From: Brachypterus glaber
Taxonomy: Eukaryota; Arthropoda; Insecta; Coleoptera; Kateretidae
Direction of reading: 5' to 3'
Assembly (NCBI GenBank): GCA_958510825.1
Contig: OY294054.1
Location: 14,149,390-14,213,389, forward strand
Length of the DNA stretch: 64,000 nt
The position numbers and the translations under genes were made by a program. Under the pieces are notes generated by a model. That model was not told the DNA's origin. It saw nothing but the letters and a program-made list of their open reading frames with translations, and made no database searches. Of the stretch, positions 47,620 through 58,033 are shown piece by piece. The first letter of the stretch is position 1, and each line of letters starts with the position of its first letter.

Positions 47620-47712
47620 GAACTGCTGAAACATTCAGCAAAATCAACTTTACGGAATACGCGACAGATTTAAAGGTTCATTTGTCCCTTAGTGTGGTTC
47701 TTTTTGAAAAGT
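47620..47712 (+). pseudogene. Tandem duplicate 2 of exon C 3' end
   Basis: AACTGCTGAAACATTCAGC and what follows matches the end of exon C (TAETFSKINFTEYATDLK). It runs into AAAG|GTTCAT, which keeps a GT, and then the same intron start (CTTAGTGTGGTTCTTTTTG). It is more diverged than the first duplicate. Its 5' part was probably separated by the MITE insertion. Open in frame over the matching codons, but without a visible acceptor. Confidence 0.75.
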
Positions 47713-48469
47713 AGATATGTCGCTGGCGGTCTTGATATCTTGAGAACGGCTCATCTAAAACAAAAAAAATCAAAAATATTTAGATTCAGTATGACTGTGG
47801 CTCTCGCGTATTCTATGGATATTAATATTTATTGATAAATAATAAAATTGCGGGGATTAAAAAAATATATGTATTTTTTCACTGTTTTTGGAAGTGGTTG
47901 CGGAGAAATAACCGCCGCCGATCGAAAGAACGTTGTTTTGAGAAAAACGCGTTTAAAGTTTTCTTTTAATGAAAGATTATGAAAAAGTCCACATATACCT
48001 TTGAGAAAAACGCGTTTTAAGTGTTTTTTAATAAAAAATTATGAAAAAGTCTGCATATACTTTCGTAAAATGTAAAAGAAAACGATCGATTTTTTGAAAA
48101 TTATAAACCAGAATGATATTTAAACAAAAATCTAATTTGCGGGGTTGTCACTGAAGTACCGTAGCTACCTTGCAAAAAAAATTTGGTCATACGTTAATAT
48201 GAACTTTTTTTCATATCTTTTGATGGGAATTCACCTCATAAAGTTTTAAACGCTAACTTGAAAAGTGTGTCTTGCGTATTCTGCCCTGCTAAGACAAGTT
48301 GCCTATCTGCAAATTAGATGTTTTGAGATATGGCTAGTATTATTGTTTTTGTTTGCACTTTTTGAAAAAATGTTTAAATAAATATGGAGTTGGGTTCTGC
48401 TTTATTTTAAGTCAAAAATACGCGATATCCTTTGAAAAAAAAATGTTTTTTTTGTCAGAAAAATAAATT

Positions 48470-48795
48470 GTCATACTAAATGTTATATCTAAAAAAGTTA
48501 GGACAAAATGATCTAAAAAGTCTAATCAAATTACTAAGATCTGTAAAGTTATTCCTAGTCCTGACTTATTCGTCTAGTAAAGACTAGTTAGGACAATTTT
48601 ATTTAGAAAACATCGAAAATTTTTTACATAGGACAAACATCTTAGGCTAACTTTTAGGATTTGGGTTTTAGATATGACACTTCTTTTTAGTAGGCACATG
48701 GGGCTAGTGTAAAGCAATACAATGGTGTGCTTATCTCAAACAGTAAATTTTTGCTGATATGGCAACTTGTCTTAGCAGGGCAGTATAAGCTTAAA
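48470..48795 (-). repeat. Inverted copy of the 29.07-29.40 kb repeat
   Basis: AAGTTAGGACAAAATGATCT to CATGGGGCTAGTGTAAAGCA is the reverse complement of that repeat. Just outside, AACTTGTCTTAGCAGGGCAG (48767) and its inverted partner GCCCTGCTAAGACAAGTTGC (48283) may be the terminal repeats of a larger element of about 500 bp. Confidence 0.8.
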
Positions 48796-49199
48796 TTGAA
48801 AACTTTAAATTAAAAAAAAAATCGCTTAAATTACCTAAAGTAGCGAAACCCCTAGGGGACTCGACTATATTAGTCCTATATTTTCGAATGACGTTGACAG
48901 ATCTCTTGCCTAAAAGATCAACCTCGATTTTTTCGCACAGTGTTATTGGACAATTTTAAAATATTTAATTATTTCTATTCATAGTTTATTTTCTTTTAGT
49001 ATAAAATTTATTTTTGTAAAAACAAATCTTAAATAAAACCATGATAAGATCATGAAAGATATTTTATAGGATCAAATCCTTAAAGAAGAAGGATAAATAA
49101 TCCTGTCTCTTGAAACTTGAAAAGTAACCTGTTTGTCAATATAGAAATATCTACACTGTAAAACATGTTTCGGCTATTTAACATAAATTACACTCAGAA

Positions 49200-50275
49200 A
49201 ATTTCGTTTTATTTTTAACACTGAGTGTTATTTGTTAATACATATTTTTTATTTATATCGCCACCATTGGTATTTAATACTTTACTTGTGATATTAAGAG
49301 TCATCGGCGAATTTCCAGTGCTCGCATAGGCGCCGCGTCGATTCTATCGTTGACGCGAGGTTTTAAATATTTACATTTTTATTTTCTTCGAAAAACACCG
49401 ATATATTTACATATTTATAGTTAATATGTATATTCAATATTGTTGTGTGTAACAAATTAGTCGTCAAATGTTTCGATTTAGTGACCTTTATAAAAATTTC
49501 TCTCATAATTTGGCAAAATTATTCCGTAAGCTTATGTTTCTGTGTCTATTTTCAACGTTGATGAGTCATAACTGAATTTATTCCGATTAATGGATATTAA
49601 ATACTGCAATGTGTGTATTGTATATAAAATGTTGTTATACTAACATAGAGACCGTGCTGGTACATTTTGATCCCCACGCAACATGTGTTTATTAATACTG
49701 TTACATATGGTAAATTATATCACAGTTTTAGTTTGGTATACTTTAAGTTGTACTTGTTATTGATCTAGTTTAAAGTATGTTACAGTATTTAATAAAAAAA
49801 CAATCGGTAAATAATAACAAAATTTTGATTAGTAATAATACAGAGAAAAGTAAAAAAAGGATCGATTATTTTGTCAGTGCGTAAATGTGTGTGGTTGCAA
49901 TCTTTATATTATTACTAATAAAAATTTTGTTATTATTTACCGATTGTTACTTTTTCTGAATACTGTAACATAGTTTAAACTAGATCAGTAATACAACTTA
50001 ACAACAACTCAAAGTATACGATACTATAAGTGTGATATGCTTTACCAAATGTTACAGTAATTTCTACTATAATATAGCATTAATAAACAAATGTTGCGTG
50101 GAGATCCAAATGTACCAGCACAGTCTCTATGTTAGTATGACAACATGTTGTATACAATACACAGATTGCAGTATTTAATATCACTAGTAAAGTATTAAAT
50201 ACCAATGGTGGCGATATAAATAACAAATATGTATTTAAAAATAAAAGTTAGTATTAAAATTACAGTGACATTTTA
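49200..50275. repeat. 1.07-kb palindrome, left arm interrupted by an insertion
   Basis: The right arm (49913-50275) mirrors the left arm over more than 300 bp: ATCGCCACCATTGGTATTTA, GTACATTTTGATCCCCACGC, ACAATCGGTAAATAATAACA and their complements. The unpaired centre is about 65 bp. The left arm alone contains an extra 295 bp (49298-49592). No coding sequence. Confidence 0.85.
49298..49592. mobile_element. 295-bp insertion with 8-bp target duplication
   Basis: GATATTAA is present at both junctions (49290-49297 and 49593-49600), and the uninterrupted right arm of the palindrome shows the empty site with one copy. Ends GAGTCATCGGCGAATTT and a complement of CATTAATCGGAATAAATT pair only partly. 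An 8-bp duplication is typical of hAT elements. Its 5' 80 bp recur inverted at 55740-55826. Confidence 0.85.
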
Positions 50276-50311
50276 CGGTTTCCTTGAAGCAAGGGCCCGT
50301 GTCTTTCGACA

Positions 50312-50482
50312 TGTTCAAATCCATATTCTCATGTTTCAAGGCTAGCATCTATTTGAACCAAAGCCAATGTTCTTGAATGATGAGCACGGGTTTTTGAAAA
50401 GAACCGCGCTCTTCATTCAAGAACATTGACTTTGGTAAAAATAAATGCTGGCCTTGAAACAAGAGAATATGGCTTTGAAAAT
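50312..50482. mobile_element. Hairpin MITE, 170 bp
   Basis: TTCAAATCCATATTCTCATG, TTTCAAGGCTAGCAT and CAATGTTCTTGAATGATGAG face CTTCATTCAAGAACATTGAC, ATGCTGGCCTTGAAAC and AGAGAATATGGCTTTGAA. Confidence 0.8.
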
Positions 50483-51519
50483 ATCGAAATATATGTAGAC
50501 ATCTGCATTTTTAATTATAAATTTGAACTGTATGCTCCTTTAGGATAATAAAAATTGCTGTTTGCCGTTAGTGGGTTTTTTATTATTATTAAATATGATG
50601 GTAATATGAATATAATATCTCGTAGATATACATATACAGTAAAAACTTTGTGTAAAATTCCGTTTGAGCTAAAGTAAAATACTCGATGAATCGTGAATTT
50701 CCGCTGTCGTCTGTTAATTAGTTAAAATTTTTATCTACACGCAATAAAATCAGATTTAGAGTGTTTTTTGGACCACCCTGACATGTTTGTGTTCTATCTA
50801 ATCTAGTGTGCATTGTATCCCATATAAACTTTAAATAAAATAAAAATAAAATGATAATTTTTTGAAATTCTTTTTTGAATTTTTTTTTATTTTTGTTTTT
50901 CGCAAAAAGAAAATTTAATAAAAAAAGTTTAAATATTTCGAAAAGTAAAAAAAAAATAATATTTTTTGAAAACTATTTTATTTGAATTTTTTTTATAATT
51001 TTTCGTTTTTCAAAAAAAAACTTAAAAAAAATGTATTTTTTGTTATCTTTTTTAAGTATTTGGCAAATTCAATATACCATTTACTGGAATGCTTAGCATT
51101 ATATATCTTCACAGCTTGTTTTATATACAGTTGCAATAAGCAACACATGTAGACTACTACAAAAATAGTCTTGTAATAGTCTGGAGGGAAAAAGTGGTGA
51201 TTTTAGCAAAATTAGTTAATGAATTAGTTAGAGAATCAGAAGGGTTAGTAAGAATTCAAGTGCACAATATGTTTCGTCAAAAAATTGTGTAATAAACTCA
51301 TTATGTGGAACTGTATTATTTTATAAAAAAAAGTCGTCTCAAAAAGCAGCAAAAATCGAAACGTCAAAAAGTTTGCATATAATTCGTGTAAACTACGATA
51401 AAATATGTTTTTAGAAAATAAATGTATATTCTAAGTCAAACAAACATAAATGTAATATGAAAAGTACTTCAAATAAGAATTTATTTTTCACTTCAAATAA
51501 AAGTTTAAAATTATTACAG

Positions 51520-51688
51520 AACCAGAACAACGTCGCTGGATTGTCTTATTTATGGGGTAGATATGGCGGAAACTTTCCTGTTTATACGGCGAACATATCT
51601 GCGACACACGGGATTAACGACACTTCTGGAGAGTTTTACCTCAATTTAAGAAAAAAGTTATTTTATCTGGACCTTAATATGACTAAAG
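51520..51688 (+). CDS. apolpp: Apolipophorin-like exon D (56 codons plus 1 nt)
   Basis: The acceptor ATTACAG precedes 51520 and the GTATGT donor is at 51689. It starts in phase 0 and ends after the first base of a codon. It begins NQNNVAGLSYLWGRYGGNFP, contains FYLNLRKKLFYLDLN and ends at MTK plus g. The N-I-S, N-D-T and N-M-T sequons continue the high glycosylation-site density. The pattern of a tryptophan-bearing strand, a G-E-F-Y strand and a K-L-F-Y-L-D strand is the kind seen just before the conserved D-A-R block of insect apolipophorins. The acceptor tract is interrupted by A-rich sequence and is weaker than those of exons A-C. Confidence 0.85.
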
Positions 51689-51902
51689 GTATGTATAATT
51701 CTTAAAAAAAAGATCGGCCATACTTGAACATCAATCATTTTTATTAACTTATCTTACTCCAGCAGAATATTTCGCCCGCAAAAACTTAATTTAGCTTTAA
51801 ATATCTTGATATTTATACACCGAGAGAACTGGTTTCTAAAAATAATGGCTTAGTTAACACCATGAGGAAAAAAAGTTAAAAAGTTAAAAGTTAAAAAGTC
51901 AG

Positions 51903-51950
51903 TATAAGCCGGTGGATCCCTCTAGTATTAGCCCACACAAGTCCTGGACA
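51903..51950 (+). mobile_element. SINE body fragment
   Basis: GTATAAGCCGGTGGATCCCT and CACACAAGTCCTGGACATTA match the body of the two SINEs at 57.3 and 59.1 kb in the opposite orientation. The tRNA-like head and the tail are missing. Confidence 0.7.
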
Positions 51951-52284
51951 TTAAATTATAAGTTCTGTTTCTTTTGTTTCTTTTGCCATTATATTTCTTT
52001 TGTTGCTTATGTTGATTATGTTTCTTTAGTTTTTTCGGTTTCTTTTGTTTTTTGTTTTTACTGTTTCTTCTTTGTTTTGTTTCTTCTGTTTCTTCTTTTT
52101 CTTCTTCTTTAGATCCTTTAGTTTCTTCTATATCTTCTGTCCTATTTTTCTTCTCTTTCTTCTGTTTCTTTAGTTTCCTCTAATACTTCTGTTCTTATAT
52201 ATCTTATAACTTTTCGAACTGAAAATAATAAAGGGGGTCGTTTAGAAAAAATGCCATTTTGTTGTCTTTTAATTTTTTCGTTCT

Positions 52285-52446
52285 TAATTGAAGAGTGTTA
52301 GTTCTAACGGGTCTATGTGCCAAAATTAGACATTTTGTGATATACATGTTTAAAGGGTCCTAGTATCATGCGCAATCATATTATAAAGGTTTTATGGATT
52401 TGATTTGTGGCACATAGGCCCTTTAGAACTCACGCTCTTCAATTTT
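52285..52446. mobile_element. Hairpin MITE, 160 bp
   Basis: AATTGAAGAGTGTTAGTTCT and AACGGGTCTATGTGCCA at the left pair with TGGCACATAGGCCCTTTAGA and ACTCACGCTCTTCAATT at the right. Confidence 0.8.
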
Positions 52447-52494
52447 TTATAAAAACAGAAAGAAAGTGGTGCAATAGAGGGTTAAGGGTTTTGA

Positions 52495-53035
52495 TAATAT
52501 TTTTTTCTATTTTGCGACTTTTATAAGCTCATAATCACACGCATTTTGCGTGTTCTTATAGGCCCATAAGAGGTCTGTACTTTTTGTTCTTTTGGCTTGG
52601 CAACAGACCCGGCCTATCGCTTGACGTTTTCCGTGCAAATGTCAAAGTTGAATTTTCTACAAAATTTTGTGTTTAGGTTATTTTTACCATGTTAAAATTG
52701 TGGCTTGGTTAATTGCAGTAAAAAAGAGAAGAGATGACTATTAAATATATCAAAATATAATTTGTTCTTAGAATTTTAAACATGGTGTAAACTGTAATGC
52801 CAATCCAAAACAATAATCCCTAAATCAGTCATCAATTTAAATGTATGTTTTTTTTTTAATTTTAGAGCAAAATAGAAAAAATTGTACAAAGCACTCGTTT
52901 CATAACACGTTTTTAGCCTACTCGCGTACTAGCGTACTAGCGTACTAGCGTACTAGCGTACTCGCCGCAAGCGGCTCGTTTTCTAAACCTGTACTCGTGC
53001 GCTAAAAACGTATGTTATGAAACTAGAACTTTAAT
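52495..53035 (+). repeat. 500-bp repeat, inverted copy of 36.36-36.85 kb
   Basis: TATTTTGCGACTTTTATAAG to AAAAACGTATGTTATGAAAC mirrors the other copy. This one has gained a (GTACTAGC)n array between its hairpin arms. Confidence 0.85.
52924..52962 (+). repeat. 8-bp tandem array (GTACTAGC)n
   Basis: About 4.5 units, expanded from the ACTAGTGCGC or GTACTAG stretch that is single at 36411 in the other copy of the repeat. Confidence 0.9.
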
Positions 53036-54710
53036 ATACTATAGTATAATTTCTAATTAATTGTCGCCCTAGTGAAGTATCTACTTATTTTATGCAGGTA
53101 CACATATTTTCATCAACAACTGCTATTAAAACTTGTTCACGCTATACTGATAGTTTGTTTACACAAAAGTTTTTCAAACTAAGTTAATACTCAGTCTATT
53201 TGAGCATTTAATTTTGTATTACATTTGATATTATAAAGATAATGTAAATTAATACGTATAGTATACCATGGTGATATATCATTAGTATACAAAAATTACT
53301 TTTAAAAACTTTTATCAGAAATTGATATATTTACACTGAAACTAAAGTACAGGTAATATGAAATAATATAACATTAACTTTGAGCTGGGGGTCTATTCTG
53401 GTTTCAAGCTGATTTTTTCCGCCTTATTTTTCCCTGAAGCGGAGCAAAACGGTCTAGGCCAATCACTTCATCAGAAGCTACTATGAAATTGGCTTTCGTC
53501 GGTGAATAAAAATATCCGAAATGAGAATAGTTACCCTGATAATGGTATTTAATTGTTACGCAAAAACCTTCATTATATTAATTCTTAAAATGTCTTTGGA
53601 CTTTTTAAAGTATCAATTTTTGGGTTTTTGGATGCGTTGAAAATTTGTAGGTCTATACATCTAAATAAAATTACTCACAAATAAATAAAAATTGTGAATA
53701 AAAGAATTTGTTAAAAAAAAATCAAATAAGATGTTTTTGATGTTTTTTTTCCAAAATGGGAAAGAAAAACTACTGATTATAATTATAGAATTATGACTTT
53801 ACACTGGTCGACAAATCTGAAGATTTCTCTAACTGAGATTCCAGACATAGGTTTATACTTATTTTGGGTCGCTGAATCCAAATCCGAAGGCCGTTTGTCT
53901 CCATCACCCTCAGATTTTTTTATATCATAAAAAAAGTTAAAATTAGGGAAATCGATTTTGTGTAATTACAAGAAAATGCTTTGACTTATCACATAAAAAT
54001 TAAGTACGGTTAATAGTGGTAATATAAGTTATTTATTCCCTCACTTACCCAAAAATACAATTGTGTGTATGTCAGAGGCGTGCGTTCTAAAGTGTTTCTG
54101 TAATATATTTCTCCAACAAAATGTATGTTTAAGAATTTTACAATTTCGAAAAAAAAATATTATTTATTGATTAATTTTACGTAAAAAACATATTGGACCT
54201 TTTGATCAAAGGTCAATAGTTTTCGAGTTCCACTAAGAAAAAAACTGCTGCCAACAAGATAATACTTTCTCCTATAGGTCTAGGTTTATTAAAATAAAAA
54301 TAAATAAATTAATTAAAGGCGCTGAATCCGAATTTGAGGTCTAGTAGTTGCCTTGAATCAATATTTATTGCAAAAAAAGTGCTTAGGGTGTTAGTTCTTT
54401 ATCCTCATGTACCCATAACATAATATACCACTTACATTGTAGAGAACACAAAAAACATATGACTTTGATGTTTAATTTATAAACAAGCTGTTGCAAAACG
54501 TTACCCCTATCTACTTGAATCCAAGAATTAATTTAGTTATGTGCCCTATATTAGGAAGGGTAAAATTAATATGAAATATTAGTAATATATAAGGGGAAAG
54601 CTTTGATATGAAGATATTAAATGTTTTCGGCAATACGTAAATTGGGCTATCTATTTTTTTAACCGTTTAAAATTAATAAACCAAACACAAAAAAAATAGT
54701 TATTTTCTTA

Positions 54711-54795
54711 ACTAGTGTATTAAGTAGCATTTTATCCACGCAACTTGGGCTGATATTCTTAAGTGGATAAAATCAATTAATACACGAGTTGAGAA
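54711..54795. repeat. 85-bp inverted repeat
   Basis: AACTAGTGTATTAAGTAGCA and TTTTATCCACGCAACTT pair with AAGTGGATAAAATCAATTAA and TACACGAGTT. A larger pair, TTTTATCCAACACC (54801) and GGTGTTGGATAAAA (55241), lies just outside. Confidence 0.7.
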
Positions 54796-55739
54796 TTTAA
54801 TTTTATCCAACACCTTTTATTTTTAAATAAAAATCTATAATTTTTCCAAAAATTATGTCAAAAATATTAAGATTAAGTTTTCTTAATACTAAAATAATAG
54901 GTAGCCATGGCCTAAGTATGCCTATTAAAAATAAACAATTGCTAGTTTTACATTTCTTACAAACGTCAAAATAGACGCGGTGATGACAGAATTTTTAATA
55001 AAAACAGTATTTTATTCAAAAACTAAAGAATAATTTGTGGTTTTCTTTAATTTTTATGGTTTAGTTAACGTGCTTCTGTTTATAGAATAGTTATAATACT
55101 TAATTAATAGGGTATGTACCTAATTTTGGGTGAGATCAAAAGCTGTACGTAAAAGAGTGGGTGAAAAATTTTTTAGTCACTAGTGGAAAAAAACTCACTT
55201 TTGACATTTAAAATAGTGCTCAAAACAAGTGTTTCTGTGAAGGTGTTGGATAAAAGAAATATATTCTAATATTTTTGATACTTGTGATAGATACTTGTTA
55301 CAGGTAGGTATAAAAATACCTGATATAAATAAATTTAACTAATTTAAAAAAAATCAATAATTTGTTTCAAGTTTAATTAGTACTTGCTTCCAAAACATTA
55401 GTATTAGTATTATCTTTTATTATTTTTAGTAATAAATACTCTATATAAATATCTACTTTTATTCAAGTTTTTTTTTTATTTTAACTCAACACAAGAAATT
55501 TTCTTATATACTCAATTCAGTTAATTTCAATAAAGGCCTTTAACTTGATTTAAGTTTTAACTGTTTGGTCTAAGTGAGATACGTATTCAACTTCAGTCAA
55601 GCAAAACATTTGATTTAAGTACCGATTTTTATCTTTTAAGAATACGAAAGTTTTTAATTTTTATTTGTCGATAACTTTTTTCCCACCTTACTCGTTTAAA
55701 TGGAATCATTAAAAAAAATCAAGATAAAATGAAATAAAA

Positions 55740-55826
55740 ATGTAAATATTTAAAACCTCGCCTCAACGCTAGGGTCGACGCGGCGTCTATGTGAGTACTG
55801 GAAATTCGCCGACTACTGCATATCAT
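55740..55826 (-). repeat. Inverted partial copy of the 49.3-kb insertion
   Basis: ATGTAAATATTTAAAACCTC, GACGCGGCGTCTATGTGAGT and ACTGGAAATTCGCCGACTAC match the first 80 bp of 49298-49592 in reverse complement. A 27-bp piece of the ATGGAGAGCCCC hairpin (55838-55864) follows. Confidence 0.8.
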
Positions 55827-56581
55827 ACACGTCAAGTCATGAAGAGCCCCAAATAAGCCTAAGCTGTATTATAAAATTTCATGTGAAAATATTATCTTGT
55901 AAATAATAATAATTGCCCATATTATATATTAAATTAGTTTGAATAACTTTTGTGTTTACAGATTATTCACGTGAATAAGTTTTAATAGTTGTTGACTGAA
56001 ATGTTTATTTAAACCAGTATTAAAATATTTGTATACATAAATTTTAAAAGCATTAACAAATGTATAAAATATACAGGGCGATTAAGAAATAGCTTATACA
56101 ATTGGTTTGGAAATTTTTTTTATGTAGAATCACTTCAGTTAAAGTCACTTTAGATAAAATCACTAGGTATGGCTTGATTTTATTTATTTTAGTTTTAGTT
56201 TATCACTTGTATCCGCTGGTTTGGAAGTTCCTTGAATATGTTAATAAAGGAGAAAATTAAATTAAAAATTAATTCCTTAACCCGAGTGAAAATCGTTCGT
56301 GTATTCAGTATTATATTAGGTAAATCATTTTAATATATAAAAATATTCCATACTTGACTTTAATAAAGACTTTTACTTTTTAAACGCGACTTTAATTATA
56401 TTTTTGACTGAAATTATATTTTGTTTTAGTAATTTACAATAATAAAAAGACAAAAGAAAGGGAAATAGACTACCAGACTAGCATTGTAAGGGAGAAATAC
56501 TGGCTTAAAATGAAAAATTTCAACTAACAAAAATAATATATTAACTAGATTCCATCCCTACTCAAAAAAAAAATTTTGGGC

Positions 56582-57142
56582 ACCGAGTACGCGAACCTAG
56601 TTTTCAGTGCACGAAATTGCCTATTTTTTTACAAGGCGGAGCCGAGTAAAAAAAAAAAACACTCGAAGTGCACTGAAAATGGTTTGTGTAGAGGTGCGTA
56701 TACTATTTTTCCTACGACCTAACACCTGAACATCAAAAAAACTAATAAATTGTCTAAAAATTAATTTGTCAATTTGAGGTTATGTGTTTGACGTTTACTC
56801 ATTCTCTGAAAGCAGATATGTAAAATCAGCAAATTTTCACTTTCCGACCGATGTCATGGCAACGGGTGGGATATGAGCAGTATATACTAACTAGGTCGCA
56901 GGAAATAGTATATTACGCACCGAGTTTTTAGTGCACGAGACTGCTTTTTTTACGACGTGCAGCCGAGGAAAAAAAGTACTCGATGTGCACTGAAATGGTT
57001 TGCGTCAAGGTGCGTATACTATTTTTCCTACGACCTAAACAAAAAAACGCAAAAATTATCTTAGAATTAGTTTGTCAATTTGAGGTTGTGTTTGAAGTTT
57101 ACTAATTTTCTGTTCACTGAAAACTAGGTTCGCGTACTCGGT
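56582..57142. mobile_element. 560-bp element with inverted ends and a tandem core
   Basis: ACCGAGTACGCGAACCTAGT then TTTCAGTGCAC on the left is inverted at GTTCACTGAAAACTAGGTTC then GCGTACTCGGTG on the right. Inside, a segment of about 120 bp (GCACGA, AAAAAAGTACTCGATGTGCA, GTGCGTATACTATTTTTCCT, ACGACCTAA, CAATTTGAGGTT) occurs twice in the same orientation, from about 56610 and 56930. Confidence 0.8.
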
Positions 57143-57280
57143 GCGTAATATAATATTACAAGCGTCGGCATTAATATTTTATCATCCTTTTTAGTCTGAG
57201 TGTGCAAATATATCTAGCGATATTTTTTGCTGGTAATGTATAGGGTTATTTTTTGCTGGTAATGTAGAGGGTGGCCCATA

Positions 57281-57543
57281 AGTTTGTTTGTTTGTTTGTT
57301 TGTTTAACCTCGTACTATTCTACTTAATTAAGCATCCCCAAAGTCCAGGACTTGTGTGGGCTAGTAGTAGAGGGAACCACCGGCTTATACTTTCGAACCA
57401 GTTTCTAGGGAGTGTCCATTTCACTTATCGCCTTCGCTAAATTTCAATTATCAATTAACTGAAAAGGCAAATCGGCGCCAGTGAGAATTGAACTCACGCT
57501 AGTAGGCTTGCTATGCATACCCGCTAGCCACTACGCTATGCCT
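57281..57543 (-). mobile_element. tRNA-derived SINE, copy 1
   Basis: Read on the - strand it starts with a tRNA-like head: box A-like TAGCGTAGTGGCTAGCGG and box B-like GTGAGTTCAATTCTC. A body follows, and an (AAAC)n tail (GTTTG repeats at 57283-57305 on the + strand). It shares most of its length with the copy at 59122-59378. It is inserted inside the mariner derivative, so it is younger than that element. Confidence 0.85.
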
Positions 57544-57776
57544 AATGTCACCAATTAAAAATTGAATAACTTTTTTGTTTGTCAATTTTTCTAATTTATT
57601 TCTTTTACAATACAGAATCCAGGAAATGGAAAATTTTTTGAACTAGGTATGAAAAATCATGTCTTTTAAATGACGTCCATTTTCCGCTTTGTAAGCACGG
57701 GCTCTTTTTACAACATTTTCCATTTCGGCTCTTAACTTGTAGGTTCATGCACCAAAGTAAATTACACCCCCTCAAG

Positions 57777-58033
57777 GTCACGGTTTGGTGCTGTGTAACT
57801 TTCCAAATGGTAATCGGTCTTTACTTCTGCTAGGAAAATGGTAATACAGTTACAGTGAACGGCGACCAATATCGCGAAATGCTGGAAAGATCGGGTGTAT
57901 GTCAACAAGCCCAGGACTACAACAGCTTAAGCCAGACATGTTAGGAGCCGTCATGGAAAATGTCGTAAAAAGAGCCCGTGCTTGCAAAGCGGAAAATAGA
58001 CGTAATTTAAAAGTCATGATTTTTCATGCCTAG
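57777..58033 (+). pseudogene. Mariner/IS630-type transposase remnant
   Basis: 57777-57892 reads VTVWCCVTFQMVIGLYFC, a stop, then ENGNTVTVNGDQYREMLE. This is the strand after the second catalytic region in Tc1/mariner-IS630 DDE transposases (W-C-x-V, G-x-Y-F, G-x-x-V-T-V-N-G-x-x-Y-x-x-M-L). 57944-58033, in another frame, gives VMENVVKRARACKAENRRN and a stop after FHA, the usual C-terminal helix. A stop, a frameshift and a large internal deletion make it non-functional. The inverted left arm of the element carries a better preserved version of the same C-terminus (RARAYKAENGRHLKDMIF on the - strand). Confidence 0.85.

Larger units (their letters stand above)
47095..51519 (+). other. Intron C-D (4425 nt)
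   Basis: GTTTGT donor, ATTACAG acceptor. It starts with two decayed tandem copies of the exon C end, the second preceded by a GGGAACG MITE. A copy of a 300-bp repeat (48470-48795), a palindrome of about 1.07 kb (49200-50275) and a hairpin MITE (50312-50482) follow. The stretches 47713-48469 and 50500-51500 are AT-rich, with no recognisable gene. Confidence 0.75.

Noticed and set aside
57281..57543. A tRNA gene on the - strand
   Set aside because: Box A and box B are present but no acceptor stem closes; body and (AAAC)n tail show it is a SINE. The same applies to 59.3 and 34.4 kb.
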